Origin: Engraulis encrasicolus
Taxonomy: Eukaryota; Chordata; Actinopteri; Clupeiformes; Engraulidae
Direction of reading: 5' to 3'
DNA length: 64,000 nt
Assembly (NCBI RefSeq): GCF_034702125.1
Contig: NW_026944482.1
Coordinates: 62,001 to 126,000, forward strand
Shown here: positions 24,797 to 34,560 of the stretch, piece after piece
How positions within the stretch are numbered: the stretch's first letter is position 1
Layout of the letters: every line of letters begins with the position of its first letter
Notes under the pieces: model-generated
Told to the model about the DNA's origin: nothing
The model's database searches: none
Seen by the model: only the letters and a program-made list of their open reading frames with translations
Made by a program: the position numbers and the translations under genes

Positions 24797-25208
24797 TTTC
24801 CTACGTCCTCTCTAGCCACTCCAATCAAAATGACTGAAAAAACGAGCGCGGCAACAGCAAATTACGCAGCAGAACCATACAGCAGACTTACCCCTGAAAC
24901 ATGAATGAACACAGCGAACTCATTGCTTAGCCCCCAGATGCCAGCTCTACTCTCGTTCACATAATTACGGCTCGAGCCCCCTTTACACAGTCAACCAGAA
25001 GAAGCACAGCACATCATCCCAGCTCACTGTCCCAGCAAGGTAGCTAATTAGCACTCTGACATAGCGCATGTCAAACCCAAAACATTCCACGAACCAACAA
25101 ACACAGCTAGCTTGCCTAACTTCCAAATAGCCTCACGCTAGCTACAAACAAAAACAAACCCGGCTCGTTATCTAGTTTCAATCCCGAACGTAGCCACCAC
25201 ATGTAAGG
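24797..25208. other. 5' untranslated region of the pol-less LTR element
   Basis: No reading frame. On the minus strand the segment just inside the 5' LTR reads TGGTGGCTACGTTCGGGATT, a plausible primer-binding region, but the tRNA was not identified. Confidence 0.45.
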
Positions 25209-25430
25209 TAACAAACCTCTCGGCAGGTGTTTTCTCCAATTGCCTGCTCACGACCTAGCAGGCCCGGCTAGCACGCGAGAGCCACCTCTCCTGAGGTCTC
25301 GCTCTGGAAGTCCCCGTGACGTCTGAACCCCTACCTTTTATAGGTAACCAGTTGCGTCTCCCCCGTGTGATGTGGATATGATAGTGGGCTGTACTGTTCT
25401 GTGCACCTACTGACCCTTTACATCGTAACA
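25209..25430 (-). repeat. 5' LTR of the pol-less element
   Basis: Direct-repeat partner of 21494-21716. It contains CTATAAAAGG on the minus strand, a good TATA box. Confidence 0.85.
25334..25343 (-). promoter_or_regulatory. TATA box in the 5' LTR
   Basis: CTATAAAAGG on the minus strand inside the LTR, upstream of the acidic-protein frame; conserved in the other LTR. Confidence 0.6.
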
Positions 25431-25865
25431 CAATGCACACCCCTTGACGGGGCAATGCCACGTCATCTATCGCGTCACCTACCGGGCCTAGCTGCAGTGT
25501 ACCCAAACAACCGCCAGGTGGCACTTGGGAGCGCTCGCTATACGCTTTACCACGTGGTAGCGCATGTTCAGGTTTGTAATGAGAGACCAATAAGGACCCA
25601 AGAACCCATAATCCAGAAGGAATTTTAAAAAAAAAATTATATATATGATATCTCTCTCTCTCTCTTGTTCATATCATCTGACCAGGACGCATCATACCAG
25701 CGTTATTTTATTAAGCAAGATAACCATAGCACAGAGTGGTGAAGAAGCGCAAATGTGTAGGCAACATTTATTACCATATGGAATATTTTGGACGACGCTG
25801 ACGGCATATTAATATGCTCATATTCACCAGCGCGCACCAATTCAGCGGATAACAACATGCCTAAT
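25431..25865. other. No gene seen
   Basis: GC-moderate sequence, then a short AT/TC simple repeat around 25630-25665. No coding frame with support. Confidence 0.5.
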
Positions 25866-27859
25866 TACAAACCCCAACTCCGGTGAAGTTGGGACGTTTG
25901 GTAAACTGAGAATAAAATCAAAATGCTATCATTTTCAAAACATTCAATCTATTCATTAGATGGAGAATAGTGAAAAGACAACATATTAAGTGTTAAAACC
26001 AGGGCTTTGAACCGTTATTTTTTTCCAAATGGTTCGTTCCGAACAGAAACGGAATTATAACGTTTCCGGTTATGAGTTCCACCAACAAATTGACGTTCCT
26101 GAACCGGTTAGAACAAAAAAATACTGTTCCCGGAGCGGTTAATTTCGTTCCTGTCAAGAAGAAAATTCTCGGTGCACTTTAAACGCGCCTCTCTGCAATG
26201 TCTAACAGTGATGCAATGGAAACTCGCCCCTTTTGTAAGATAGTGGTTTCTCTTATTTAAGATGTGGAGTGGAGACTTTGTAATCCCTCTCTCCATTCAG
26301 TCAGCGAATGCCTGATGTCACACAGGACGTGAACCTCAGCCGTCATGGTAACGTGCACAGGAAAATCATTACTTTTTTTATTTTGTTTGAGGAAAGGTAT
26401 TAACCGGTATTAACCGGTTACCATTATTTTAAAATAAGTGTTCCCGTTCCAGAACATGAAAAATGATAATGTTTCCGGTTTCGTTTCTGTTCCCTGTAAA
26501 ATACAAAAAGTTCCCGGTTTTCGTTTTCGTTCCTTGAACCGGTTCAAAGCCCTGGTTAAAACCGAGAAAAAATATTGTTTTGGGGGACATATGTACTCAT
26601 TTCTAATTTGATAAATCCAACACGTCTCAAATAAGTTGGGACGGGGATCAGTGAAATGTTATAAACATCCAAATAAGATAAAACAACAAGGAAGAACATT
26701 TCAAAATGAATTGTACTGATGAACAATTTGAATGTCCAGGTATAAGACAATCACAGAGAGGCTGAGTCACTCAGAATTAAAGATGCAGAGGGAACAATTA
26801 CCATAGTTATTACATAAAGTTTTGAATTCCCTTGATTTACCGTGATTGAGTGTATATAAGACATATTTTTGTCATTAAAATCATTGTATAGGTTCATGAC
26901 ATCATGAAATATATATTGGCTGTAGTCTCACTCTAGCACTCCGAGAATTACAGCTAGTGAAAACTTGACCATATTAAGGACGCTTCATGTGTGCAAATGA
27001 TAGAGGGGTTTAACATTCCCCTATCCACCCGAGCTCACTTGAAATAGACCCAGAAGACATGGGAAACTGTCCTTTGCTTACAGAAGTCAGCAGCAGTTGC
27101 AGAAGTCAATTCTTTTTGAAAATAATAGAGTCTTGCACATCCTGTGCTACAGTGAAAATTGACCATGCAACTTGTGTTAGTGCTAACTTCAAAAGTCAGC
27201 CTCCATGATAGCATGGGGGTGCAGTAGTACATTGGTTAAGCTGTTCTAACTCACCTGTAGAATTGAATACAGTACTGAATTAAATAAATGGGTTTTAAAC
27301 AGCATGAAAAGCCACTCGTGCAATATATTTTGAAGGGAGATCTTCGATTACTGCCACATAGTAGGACAAATTGTATTCTCTACTATGTTTTAACAGTTTA
27401 ACTCCAACATAAGGACAAGCAGGACATAAAATGGCAGGCTTTTGGGAAAGATCTGTCACACTGTAAGCACTACAGAAAGGAAAACTACAGAAAGGAAAGG
27501 AAAACACCTACTATTTAAGGTGTTGAAATCATGTCCAAGATAGAAATCAACACTGTTTATATAAAATCATCTCATCGGTTAATGCTATTAACTGTTAATT
27601 GTTGTCTTTTGTTTTGTTTTTAATCTTCCTCAACATTTGCTGCCTTTTATTGTCCCCGTCCCAACTCTTTTGAGACACGTTGGATTTACATATTCATGAA
27701 TATCCCCCAAAACAATAATTTTGGTCAGTTTTGATGGCTGATATGTTTTCTTTGTACCATTCTCCAACTAATGTCAGAACCAGACTTCTGAAATTGCAGT
27801 ATTTTGTTATTATTCACAATTAACCTTGCGTCTCAACGTCTATGGAGTTGTGGTTTGTA
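25866..27859 (-). mobile_element. TA-flanked inverted-repeat element, copy 2 (interrupted)
   Basis: Same family as 14973-16419 but inverted, with the same CAAACCCC termini and TA flanks. It is split by the hAT element at 26000-26554. The right terminus (27640-27859) is clearly more diverged than the left. Non-coding. Confidence 0.85.
26000..26554. mobile_element. 555-bp non-autonomous hAT with perfect 8-bp target duplication
   Basis: Begins CAGGGCTTTGAACCG and ends CGGTTCAAAGCCCTG. GTTAAAAC stands directly on both sides (25992-25999 and 26555-26562), the 8-bp duplication expected of hAT. It has no transposase. A longer relative lies at 61550-63533. Confidence 0.95.
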
Positions 27860-28309
27860 AATTGTGTGAGAACACCTCCAGGAAGTAGGAAGAGTCATAA
27901 AAAGAATAAATAGCCTAATGAATTCTCTCTTTTTTTTGAAATGATGATAGGATGAAGGCCATTAATTTGCAAGCTCTGACAAAATGTGTAGACCTAAATT
28001 GAGTGTAGCCATAAGCCCCTACTGATTCTCGCATTGCAAGATTTGAAACGTCTAATATTGCAACTTAAGACTTGTTTTCTGGATGTGGATACTTTTTTCA
28101 TTTGGTAAAATTACGGAAAGTGCAATAAACCTCACTGCGGTAACCTACAGCGCCGCGTTTAAGCGTCGGCTATTTATCTCACATCGCCAACAGCTGAGGT
28201 GATAACCTAACCTACACTTCCCTAATGAATTTAATGTTGTCACATTGGCAAAAATTAGCAAGCGACTGATATTGCTGTTTTCGTGCTCAAAATTAAGTGT
28301 AAGCAACTG
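27860..28309. other. No gene seen
   Basis: AT-rich sequence without a recognisable gene or repeat. Confidence 0.5.
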
Positions 28310-28500
28310 TCGGGTTCTGTGAGGGAAGGACAGGCGCACACCTGCGGAACTCTGGTAGCCTTAATGCTATGACTAATCAATGCACAGAGTGTAGTGTATG
28401 CCACTAAAGTATGCCCAAAAGCATTTTTTTTTAAACATTAAACAATGTCTGCGCAGCCATGGCTTTCCATCTTATCCGCACATATCAAGCAAGGAGGGGC
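28310..28500 (+). repeat. Dispersed repeat R, copy 1
   Basis: The segment with CTAATCAATGCAC, a GCCACTAAA core and ACAATGTCTGCGCAGCCA recurs in the same orientation at about 40125-40340. Type unknown. Confidence 0.65.
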
Positions 28501-28731
28501 AACTTCATAAGTCGGTGCCAATTAATTAGCCTAGGCCTATTAGTCAACATTAAGACATGGGCCTATCTACGTATGTGTGGTAGGCTGCGATATATGCAGG
28601 GGTGCACATAACTGGTACNCAGGTGCGGATGCGCACCAAAAATTAGCAGTGCGTATTGCAACCTCGGTCACTACAGCGCACTTGCGTACTGACTATCTCA
28701 CCAGACTGTTGATGTTGGTGAATGGTCAAAC

Positions 28732-28820
28732 ATGTCCAAAAAGAAACAGACAACAGTACTGTAGCTTAATCAGTTTCTTTGGAGTTTCTCCAACAACAAA
28801 GAAAATTGAGTCAGAGATTT
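28732..28820 (+). pseudogene. Possible N-terminus of the outer hAT transposase
   Basis: ATG at 28732 gives MSKKKQTT, a stop after ten codons, and then, in a shifted frame, NQFFGVSPTTKKIE. A short basic and Phe-Phe-Gly start of this kind is common in fish hAT transposases, but the rest of the gene is not present here, so the assignment is weak. Confidence 0.35.
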
Positions 28821-29633
28821 AAAAAACAAAACTTTCCGAGAAGTGGCTCCAAGTGCCGTGGCTTGAGGCTAATGATGAGCGGACAGAAATGTAGCGCCAG
28901 TCCCTTGAAATGCGGAATCGTTCCGTATGTGGTTGTGAAAGCATGCGTTCCGTAACAGGTAAGGGACGCGATGTGTCCCGTTTTCTCATGAATGCCTAAA
29001 AATAGACATGTCACTCGCATATCAACTGTAAATCTAACGACAGTCAGCGCGAGCGCGACCGAGTTGAGCTCCTGGCTCTCTCCTCCCTCCATCATTATGG
29101 AATTGTGCCTTCTGTTAACTCGCAGAATGGACGCGCACCCCCGTCATTCTTATTGGCAGCTCTGATGCATAGAAGTTAAAAACTGAAAGCATGCATCCAT
29201 GCGCGTGGCTTCTTAAATGCACGCAGTTCCCGGCCAGCACCACTTTTTAATTTCGTCAGCTTCCTCCCACCATATTCCAAACGGACACTGCATACAAGTT
29301 TATTCCCCCTCTCTGCATCAGTTAGCAGGCATGACGGCGAAATCGGCAAAAACAGATGAACAATAATCATTTAACTTGAAGATGACCTGTTGACCATTTG
29401 TAGGCTAATTAAGATTTAAAGAATACAAAACTAACAACACATTTGATTAGGCTACCTTGCACCAGTTGCATTATCCTTCAAACAACATGTATCAACGTTC
29501 GTGGTGGTAATGTTTTATCCTTCGACACTGCAGACAGTAGATTTTTTGATTTGTTTGTTTGTTTGGGTTTTTTTTTACCACGGATGAGGTGCGTACCAAA
29601 ACATATTTGCTGGTGCGCATATGAGTAACGGCC
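28821..29633. other. Remnant of the outer hAT, no gene
   Basis: No supported frame. It contains a poly-T run near 29565, and GGTGCG motifs like those near the left hAT end recur at 29590-29620. Confidence 0.45.
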
Positions 29634-30003
29634 TGTCATGCCCGGCTCTGCCGGTTAGTGGTTGGGGCACTTTAGTCCTCCGACCAGCAGGTGGAGCTGG
29701 TCTGTCAAGACGTGCAACATCTCAGAGGGCTGCTGATTGGGCGGCCTATAAAAGGCCTCCCATCAGCACTCTCACTCTCTCTCTCTCATCCCACAGGCAC
29801 ATTTGTGGCGACCGTATGGTCAGGCCTACGACAGCCGGCATTTGCACCACACTTGCACCCTTTTGGACAACACTCATTTACTGATACACTCTTTGGTTAA
29901 TTCACATTACTGATGACTGATACACTTTGTAAATAAAGAACCTTTTGTGTAAAATGTACGAATCGGTGTGGTCTCCCTTAATGTTACAGCCACTAACGAG
30001 CCA
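29634..30003 (+). repeat. 5' LTR, Ty3/gypsy element
   Basis: 370 bp, begins TGTCATGCCC. It contains TATAAAA (29747-29753), a CT-rich microsatellite and AATAAA (29932-29937), which together give U3, R and U5 landmarks. Confidence 0.9.
29747..29753 (+). promoter_or_regulatory. TATA box in the 5' LTR
   Basis: CCTATAAAAGG, conserved in the 3' LTR at about 32634. Confidence 0.65.
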
Positions 30004-30175
30004 GTGGTTGTGACATATGGGGGCTCATCCGATCTTTGGTAGTAACTTAAGGCTATGGTAATTCCTTCTACTGGCTATGGCAGCGTAGGAAGGTGCGTAG
30101 AGCTCTTTGTATTGTGTATTTGGCTACAATTATTCCTTCTACTGGCTTTTGGAGCGTAGGAAGGTGAGTAGAGGT

Positions 30176-31954
30176 ATGCCAGAGCAGTCAGAAAAGATGG
30201 GTGTACTTACTTTTGAGCAGCAAAGACAGCTGAAGGAACTAGAATTGCAGGATAGAGAGAAAGAGCGTCTTTTTGAACTGGAAAAAATTAAATTGGAACG
30301 GGAATTGCAACAGCGAGCAGATGTGGAAAAAATTAAATTAGAACGAGAGTTGCAGCAGCAAGCAGATATGGAGAGACTTAAATTTGAAAAAGAAATGGAT
30401 TTGAAAAAAGGTGAAATGGACCTTACAGTACAGCTTGAGAAAATTAAAATTGAACAGGATCGTTTGAAACTAATGTCAGAGGGTAAGATTAGTGGAAATC
30501 TGTCCGGGTCAAGTATGGATAGCATGGTAAAGTACGTGCCCAAGTTTGATGAACGTGACCCAGACGTGTTTTTCTCGCTGTTTGAACAAATGGCCTCTGA
30601 TAAAAAGTGGAGTGAAGAGGATAGAACGGTGCTTTTGCAAACTGTACTAGTAGGACGCGCACGGGAGGCATACTTGGCATTAACATCTGTTGATAGGCAC
30701 AAGTATGCTGAGGTGAAAAAAGCGGTCTTGAAATTTTATGAACTGAATCCAGAAGCTTACAGACGTTTCAGAAACTGGCGTAAACGTGATAATCAGACTC
30801 ATGCTGAAGTGGCAAGAGAGTTGAGTACTTATTTTAACCGGTGGCTCACTTCTGAGTCTGTCTCAACTTACGAAACCTTGCGTGATTTGTTGATTTTGGA
30901 GCAGTTTAAGAACATTGTACCAGATCGAATTGCAACCTACATTAATGAGCAAAAGGCAAAGTCGGTGGAGGAAGCGGCCTCGCTTGCTGATACTTTTGTG
31001 TTAACGCATAAACGTAAGCCTTACAGCAGTCCTCCACGGTATAATAGCCACCAGCGTTATGATCCTGCTCGTTCTCCTCCTCGTTATGGTCGTAGTTCAA
31101 ATCGGTCCAATTATGGCAATTCCAGTAATGTTCCTAAATTTGATAATGGAAGTAGCAAATCTCGCCCAAGTCCGACGGATAAATGTCATTACTGTTTGCA
31201 GGAGGGACATTGGAAAAAGGACTGCCCGCTGTTGAAAGGCCGTAAATCTAATGCCAAGGCAGCTGGGTGTGTTTCTGTTGTGCATCCAGTTGATTTTGGC
31301 GTCTCTGATCTAACACCGTTACCTCGTTTGGAAGTTCATTGTGAGCAAGTGATTGAAGATGGTGCATCTGTGTCAGACGAGCAGACGAAATCAGTAGAGT
31401 CAGCTGCGTCTGATTTCGCTCCATTCATTAGTGATGGCTGGGTGTCATTGGTTGGAGAGACACAAAAAGTTCCAGTTAAAATCTTAAGAGACACTGGGGC
31501 ATCTGAGAGTTTCATTTCTGGAGCAGTTTTGCCATTTTCCACAGCATCTGACACTGGGAAGTGTGTTTTGATTAGAGGAATAGGCATGCAGTCATTTTCT
31601 GTACCGTTGCACAAAATTCACTTGTGTTCAGGATTTGTGAATGGGGAGGTGACTATTGCTGTGAGACCGTCTCTGCCTATGCAGGATATCCATGTAATTC
31701 TGGGGAACAATTTGGGTGGGTGTTTAGTTTCTCCGCCTCCAGTTGTTACACCTGTACCGCTATCTGTAGAGGAGCCAGACGCGTGTTGTCAAGAATTCCC
31801 AGTCCCTGCTTGCGATGTGACTAGGGCCATGTCTCGCGCGCAGGCGCAATCGTCGGATGTATCCAAGTCTGCGCCTATTTTTGTTCCTGAGCTGCCTGAA
31901 CCTCTCATGTCCAGATGTAGCCAGGCCGGTTTGCTATTTTTCAAAAAAGTTTAA
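30176..31954 (+). CDS. Ty3/gypsy gag plus start of protease (SCAN-like capsid)
   Basis: The frame is open from 30107, but I prefer ATG 30176 (MPEQSEK), where the coiled coil begins, giving 592 residues. Order: a Glu/Lys-rich coiled coil with tandem KIKLERELQQ units (about 15-125), a capsid region whose end (LLILEQFKNIVPDRI) is SCAN-like, a CCHC zinc knuckle (CHYCLQEGHWKKDC), then an aspartic protease with the DTGAS active site near residue 440. The frame runs into the deletion near 31915 and ends in a few shifted residues. Gag would form the cytoplasmic particle. A ~70-bp tandem duplication precedes the start (30050-30175). Confidence 0.9.
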   Translation: MPEQSEKMGVLTFEQQRQLKELELQDREKERLFELEKIKLERELQQRADVEKIKLERELQQQADMERLKFEKEMDLKKGEMDLTVQLEKIKIEQDRLKLMSEGKISGNLSGSSMDSMVKYVPKFDERDPDVFFSLFEQMASDKKWSEEDRTVLLQTVLVGRAREAYLALTSVDRHKYAEVKKAVLKFYELNPEAYRRFRNWRKRDNQTHAEVARELSTYFNRWLTSESVSTYETLRDLLILEQFKNIVPDRIATYINEQKAKSVEEAASLADTFVLTHKRKPYSSPPRYNSHQRYDPARSPPRYGRSSNRSNYGNSSNVPKFDNGSSKSRPSPTDKCHYCLQEGHWKKDCPLLKGRKSNAKAAGCVSVVHPVDFGVSDLTPLPRLEVHCEQVIEDGASVSDEQTKSVESAASDFAPFISDGWVSLVGETQKVPVKILRDTGASESFISGAVLPFSTASDTGKCVLIRGIGMQSFSVPLHKIHLCSGFVNGEVTIAVRPSLPMQDIHVILGNNLGGCLVSPPPVVTPVPLSVEEPDACCQEFPVPACDVTRAMSRAQAQSSDVSKSAPIFVPELPEPLMSRCSQAGLLFFKKV

Positions 31955-32237
31955 CAAACACCAATTCAATTATTCTGTTATTGAAAAGGAGGCCTTGGCG
32001 TTAATCTGGGCGCTGCAACATTTTGAAGTCTATGTGGGAGGGGGTCTTCATCCTATTGTGGTCTATTCGGACCACAACCCTCTCACTTTTCTTCAATCCT
32101 TGAAGGGGTCCACCAACCAGCGGCTGCTACGCTGGGCACTGTTTTTGCAGCCATTCCACCTGTTGATCCGCCATATTCGCGGGGTGGAAAACGTGATGGC
32201 CGATGCGCTCTCTCGGGCTCTGGACCAGGAGGTCTAG
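31915..32237 (+). pseudogene. Ty3/gypsy RNase H, C-terminal fragment
   Basis: In a different frame from gag, about 107 residues match the end of gypsy RNase H: CYFSKKFNKHQFNYSVIEKE, VVYSDHNPLTFL and the terminal ADALSR. A TAG stop follows three residues after RALDQEV begins, with no integrase behind it; only about 280 bp of non-coding sequence separate it from the 3' LTR. The second copy at 35703 ends in the same way. Confidence 0.85.
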
Positions 32238-32502
32238 CCATCCTCACTCTTTCCTAACCTGAGCCTTTTCTGTTTCCCTTAAAGATTGCTGTCCGGGTAC
32301 CAGGATTTGCTGGGTGCAGGGAAGGTCGGAGGGGAAGGAGGGTGTTTGGGATGGTTCTGGATCAGGTTGGTCTGGGGTGGCTGAGGGGCATCGGGGGGGG
32401 GGTTTGAATTGTGTGGGCTGCGGCGGCTACTGTCATTTTCATGTGTTTTGTTTTCTATTTTTGTTGATGGTGCTTCAGAGACCCATTAGCATGGGCCTCT
32501 GT

Positions 32503-32518
32503 TTTTAAGGGGGGGGGA
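32503..32518 (+). promoter_or_regulatory. Polypurine tract of the Ty3/gypsy element
   Basis: AAGGGGGGGGGA lies directly before TGTCATG of the 3' LTR; it is the expected site for plus-strand priming. Confidence 0.7.
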
Positions 32519-32896
32519 TGTCATGCCCGGCTCTGCCGGTTAGTGTTTGGGGCACTTTAGTCCTCCGACCCGCAGGTGGAGCTGGTCTGTCAAGACGTGC
32601 AACATCTCAGAGGGCTGCTGATTGGGCGGCCTATAAAAGGCCTCCCATCAGCTCTCTCTCTCTCTCTCTCTCTCTCTCATCCCACAGGCACATTCGTTTG
32701 GTGACCGTATGGTCACGTCGACGACGGCCGGGATTTGCACCACACTTGCACCCTTTTGGACAACACTCATTTACTGATACACTCTTTGGTTAATTCACAT
32801 TACTGATGACTGATACACTTTGTAAATAAAGAACCTTTTGTGTAAAATGTACGAATCAGTGTGGTCTCCCTTAATGTTACAGCCACTAACGAGCCA
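32519..32896 (+). repeat. 3' LTR, Ty3/gypsy element
   Basis: 378 bp, nearly identical to the 5' LTR. Differences are mainly in the CT microsatellite and around the CGTATGGTCA region. Confidence 0.9.
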
Positions 32897-33520
32897 TATG
32901 GCATGACATTCTGACCATACGGTCGCCTCATGAATGTGCCTGTGGGGATGAGAGAGAGAGAGAGTGAGAGAGAGAGAGTATGCTGATGGGAGGCCTTTTA
33001 TAGGCTACCCAATCAGCAGCCCTCAAGAGATTAGGCACAGCTAGTTAGGCACAGCTCCACCTGCGGGTCGGAGGAGCAAAGTGCCCCAAACACTAACCGG
33101 CAGAGCCGGGCATGACATCCCCCCCCCCTTAAAAACAGAGGCCCATGCTAATGGGTCTCTGAAGCACCATCAACAAAAATAGAAAACAAAAACGAAACAC
33201 ATGAAAATGACAGTAGCCACCGCAGCGCACACAATTCAAAACCACCCCTGATGCCCCTCAGCCTAGGGCTGTCCCTACAGATTATTTTTCTCCCGATTAT
33301 TCTATCAACTATTTTTTTTCGAATAGTCGCTATTATTATTTTTTTCAAATTTGGAAGGGAAAATCTGTGATATTCCACTTAATTTTGGCCTGAAAAAATA
33401 ACAGACAAATAAAGCAGAGTGCACCTAGGGCCTATTAGGACAATGATTTATTTTTTAAAAAAACTATAATACATACAGGCCTAATATAATATCTATATCT
33501 ATTTGTTTCAGTTCAAATCA

Positions 33521-33882
33521 AGTAAGTCAAGTCAAGTCAAGTAGGTTTTATTGTCAATTTCTTTACATGCACTGGTCATACAAAGAATTTGAAATTACAT
33601 TTCTTGCTTTCCCATACAGACATAGACTAATCTAGGTAAGGACATAGACAGTATAGACATAGACAGTACTTATACATGGACTTAAGACAGTATGGACATA
33701 GACAGTGCTCATACAGACATTTAAAGTGCAAGACTGGACAACAGAAGACTTGTAGAGGACATACATTAAGAGGTATTTGTTGTGCTTTTCCTAAAAAAAA
33801 GTCCTTTATAGCGTTCTGACATGGTAATAGTAGCATTTTGAAGAAAATAAATATTAAAAAAGGTCTGTCAAGTACACCAGCA

Positions 33883-33934
<52 letters not shown>

Positions 33935-33985
33935 TGTATGTGTTTAGTGCAGGTAGAAGGTGCGGTGTGCGTCTTGTGTGTGTGT

Positions 33986-34079
<94 letters not shown>

Positions 34080-34121
34080 AGTGTGTGTATGTTTGGGTTT
34101 AGTGCAGAAAGTGCAGTGTGC

Positions 34122-34211
<90 letters not shown>

Positions 34212-34560
34212 ATGTTTTGAGTTAGTGCAGGTTGAAAGTTCAGTCACAAGTATAGTAGTGCAGGTGGAATGTTCAGTCGCAGATATGGTGGTGGGGGATG
34301 GGGGGGGGTTGTCAGTGGCCTTGCTGGCTAGAGGCTGACAGTGGAGGGAGAGTGGGTTGAGTGTTCAGCATCTTGATCGCTTGGTGCATTGTGCTGCTCG
34401 CCAGCCTGGTGGTACGGGAACGGAGGCGCCTGTACCTCTTTCCAGAGGGCAGGAGGCTGAACAGTTTGTGTGCAGGGTGGCTTGTGTCTTTGATGATCAT
34501 CAGTGCTTTCCGGGTGAGGCGTGTGGTGTAAATGTCCTGCAGGGAGGGGCTTATTAGCCT
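33521..34560 (-). pseudogene. LINE 3' end (reverse transcriptase C-terminus and tail)
   Basis: On the minus strand bases 34560-34312 encode a stretch with SLQDIYTTRLTRKALMIIKD and LFSLLPSGKRYRRLRSRTTR, typical of the last part of fish L2/CR1-group LINE reverse transcriptase proteins. The 3' untranslated region holds the TG tracts and ends near 33521 in short ACTTG repeats like a LINE tail. It is strongly 5'-truncated and cannot move. Confidence 0.6.
33888..34211. repeat. Very long interrupted (TG)n microsatellite
   Basis: Three TG tracts (about 33888-33946, 33990-34090 and 34124-34211) are separated by related GTGCAG-containing spacers. The long frames on both strands are artefacts of the repeat. 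Confidence 0.95.

Larger units (their letters stand above)
21494..25430 (-). mobile_element. Short LTR retrotransposon without pol (non-autonomous)
   Basis: Direct repeats of 222-223 bp bound it (21494-21716 and 25209-25430), about 97 percent alike by eye. Read on the minus strand the LTR begins TGTTACGATG. A purine-rich tract (GAGGGGGGAAGGA) immediately precedes the 3' LTR, as expected for a polypurine tract, which fixes the orientation. Subtracting the Tc1 insertion leaves about 2.3 kb, with one long frame and no reverse transcriptase, integrase or zinc knuckle. It would need enzymes from another element. No target duplication was recognised. Confidence 0.8.
29634..32896 (+). mobile_element. 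Ty3/gypsy LTR retrotransposon with internal pol deletion
   Basis: LTRs at 29634-30003 and 32519-32896 start TGTCATGCCC and end GAGCCA. A G-rich polypurine tract precedes the 3' LTR. One long gag-protease frame is followed directly, after a deletion, by the end of RNase H and a stop. Reverse transcriptase and integrase are missing, so it cannot move by itself. No target duplication was recognised. Confidence 0.9.

Noticed and set aside
30139..30702. 187-codon minus-strand frame
   Set aside because: Antisense shadow of the gag coiled coil; Ser-rich only because Glu/Lys codons are read backwards.
29634..32896. Target duplication of the Ty3/gypsy element
   Set aside because: The bases before 29634 and after 32896 do not match; the right junction is rearranged.
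33627..34338. Long frames of Cys-Val or His-Thr repeats on both strands
   Set aside because: They are translations of the TG microsatellite in all frames, not genes.
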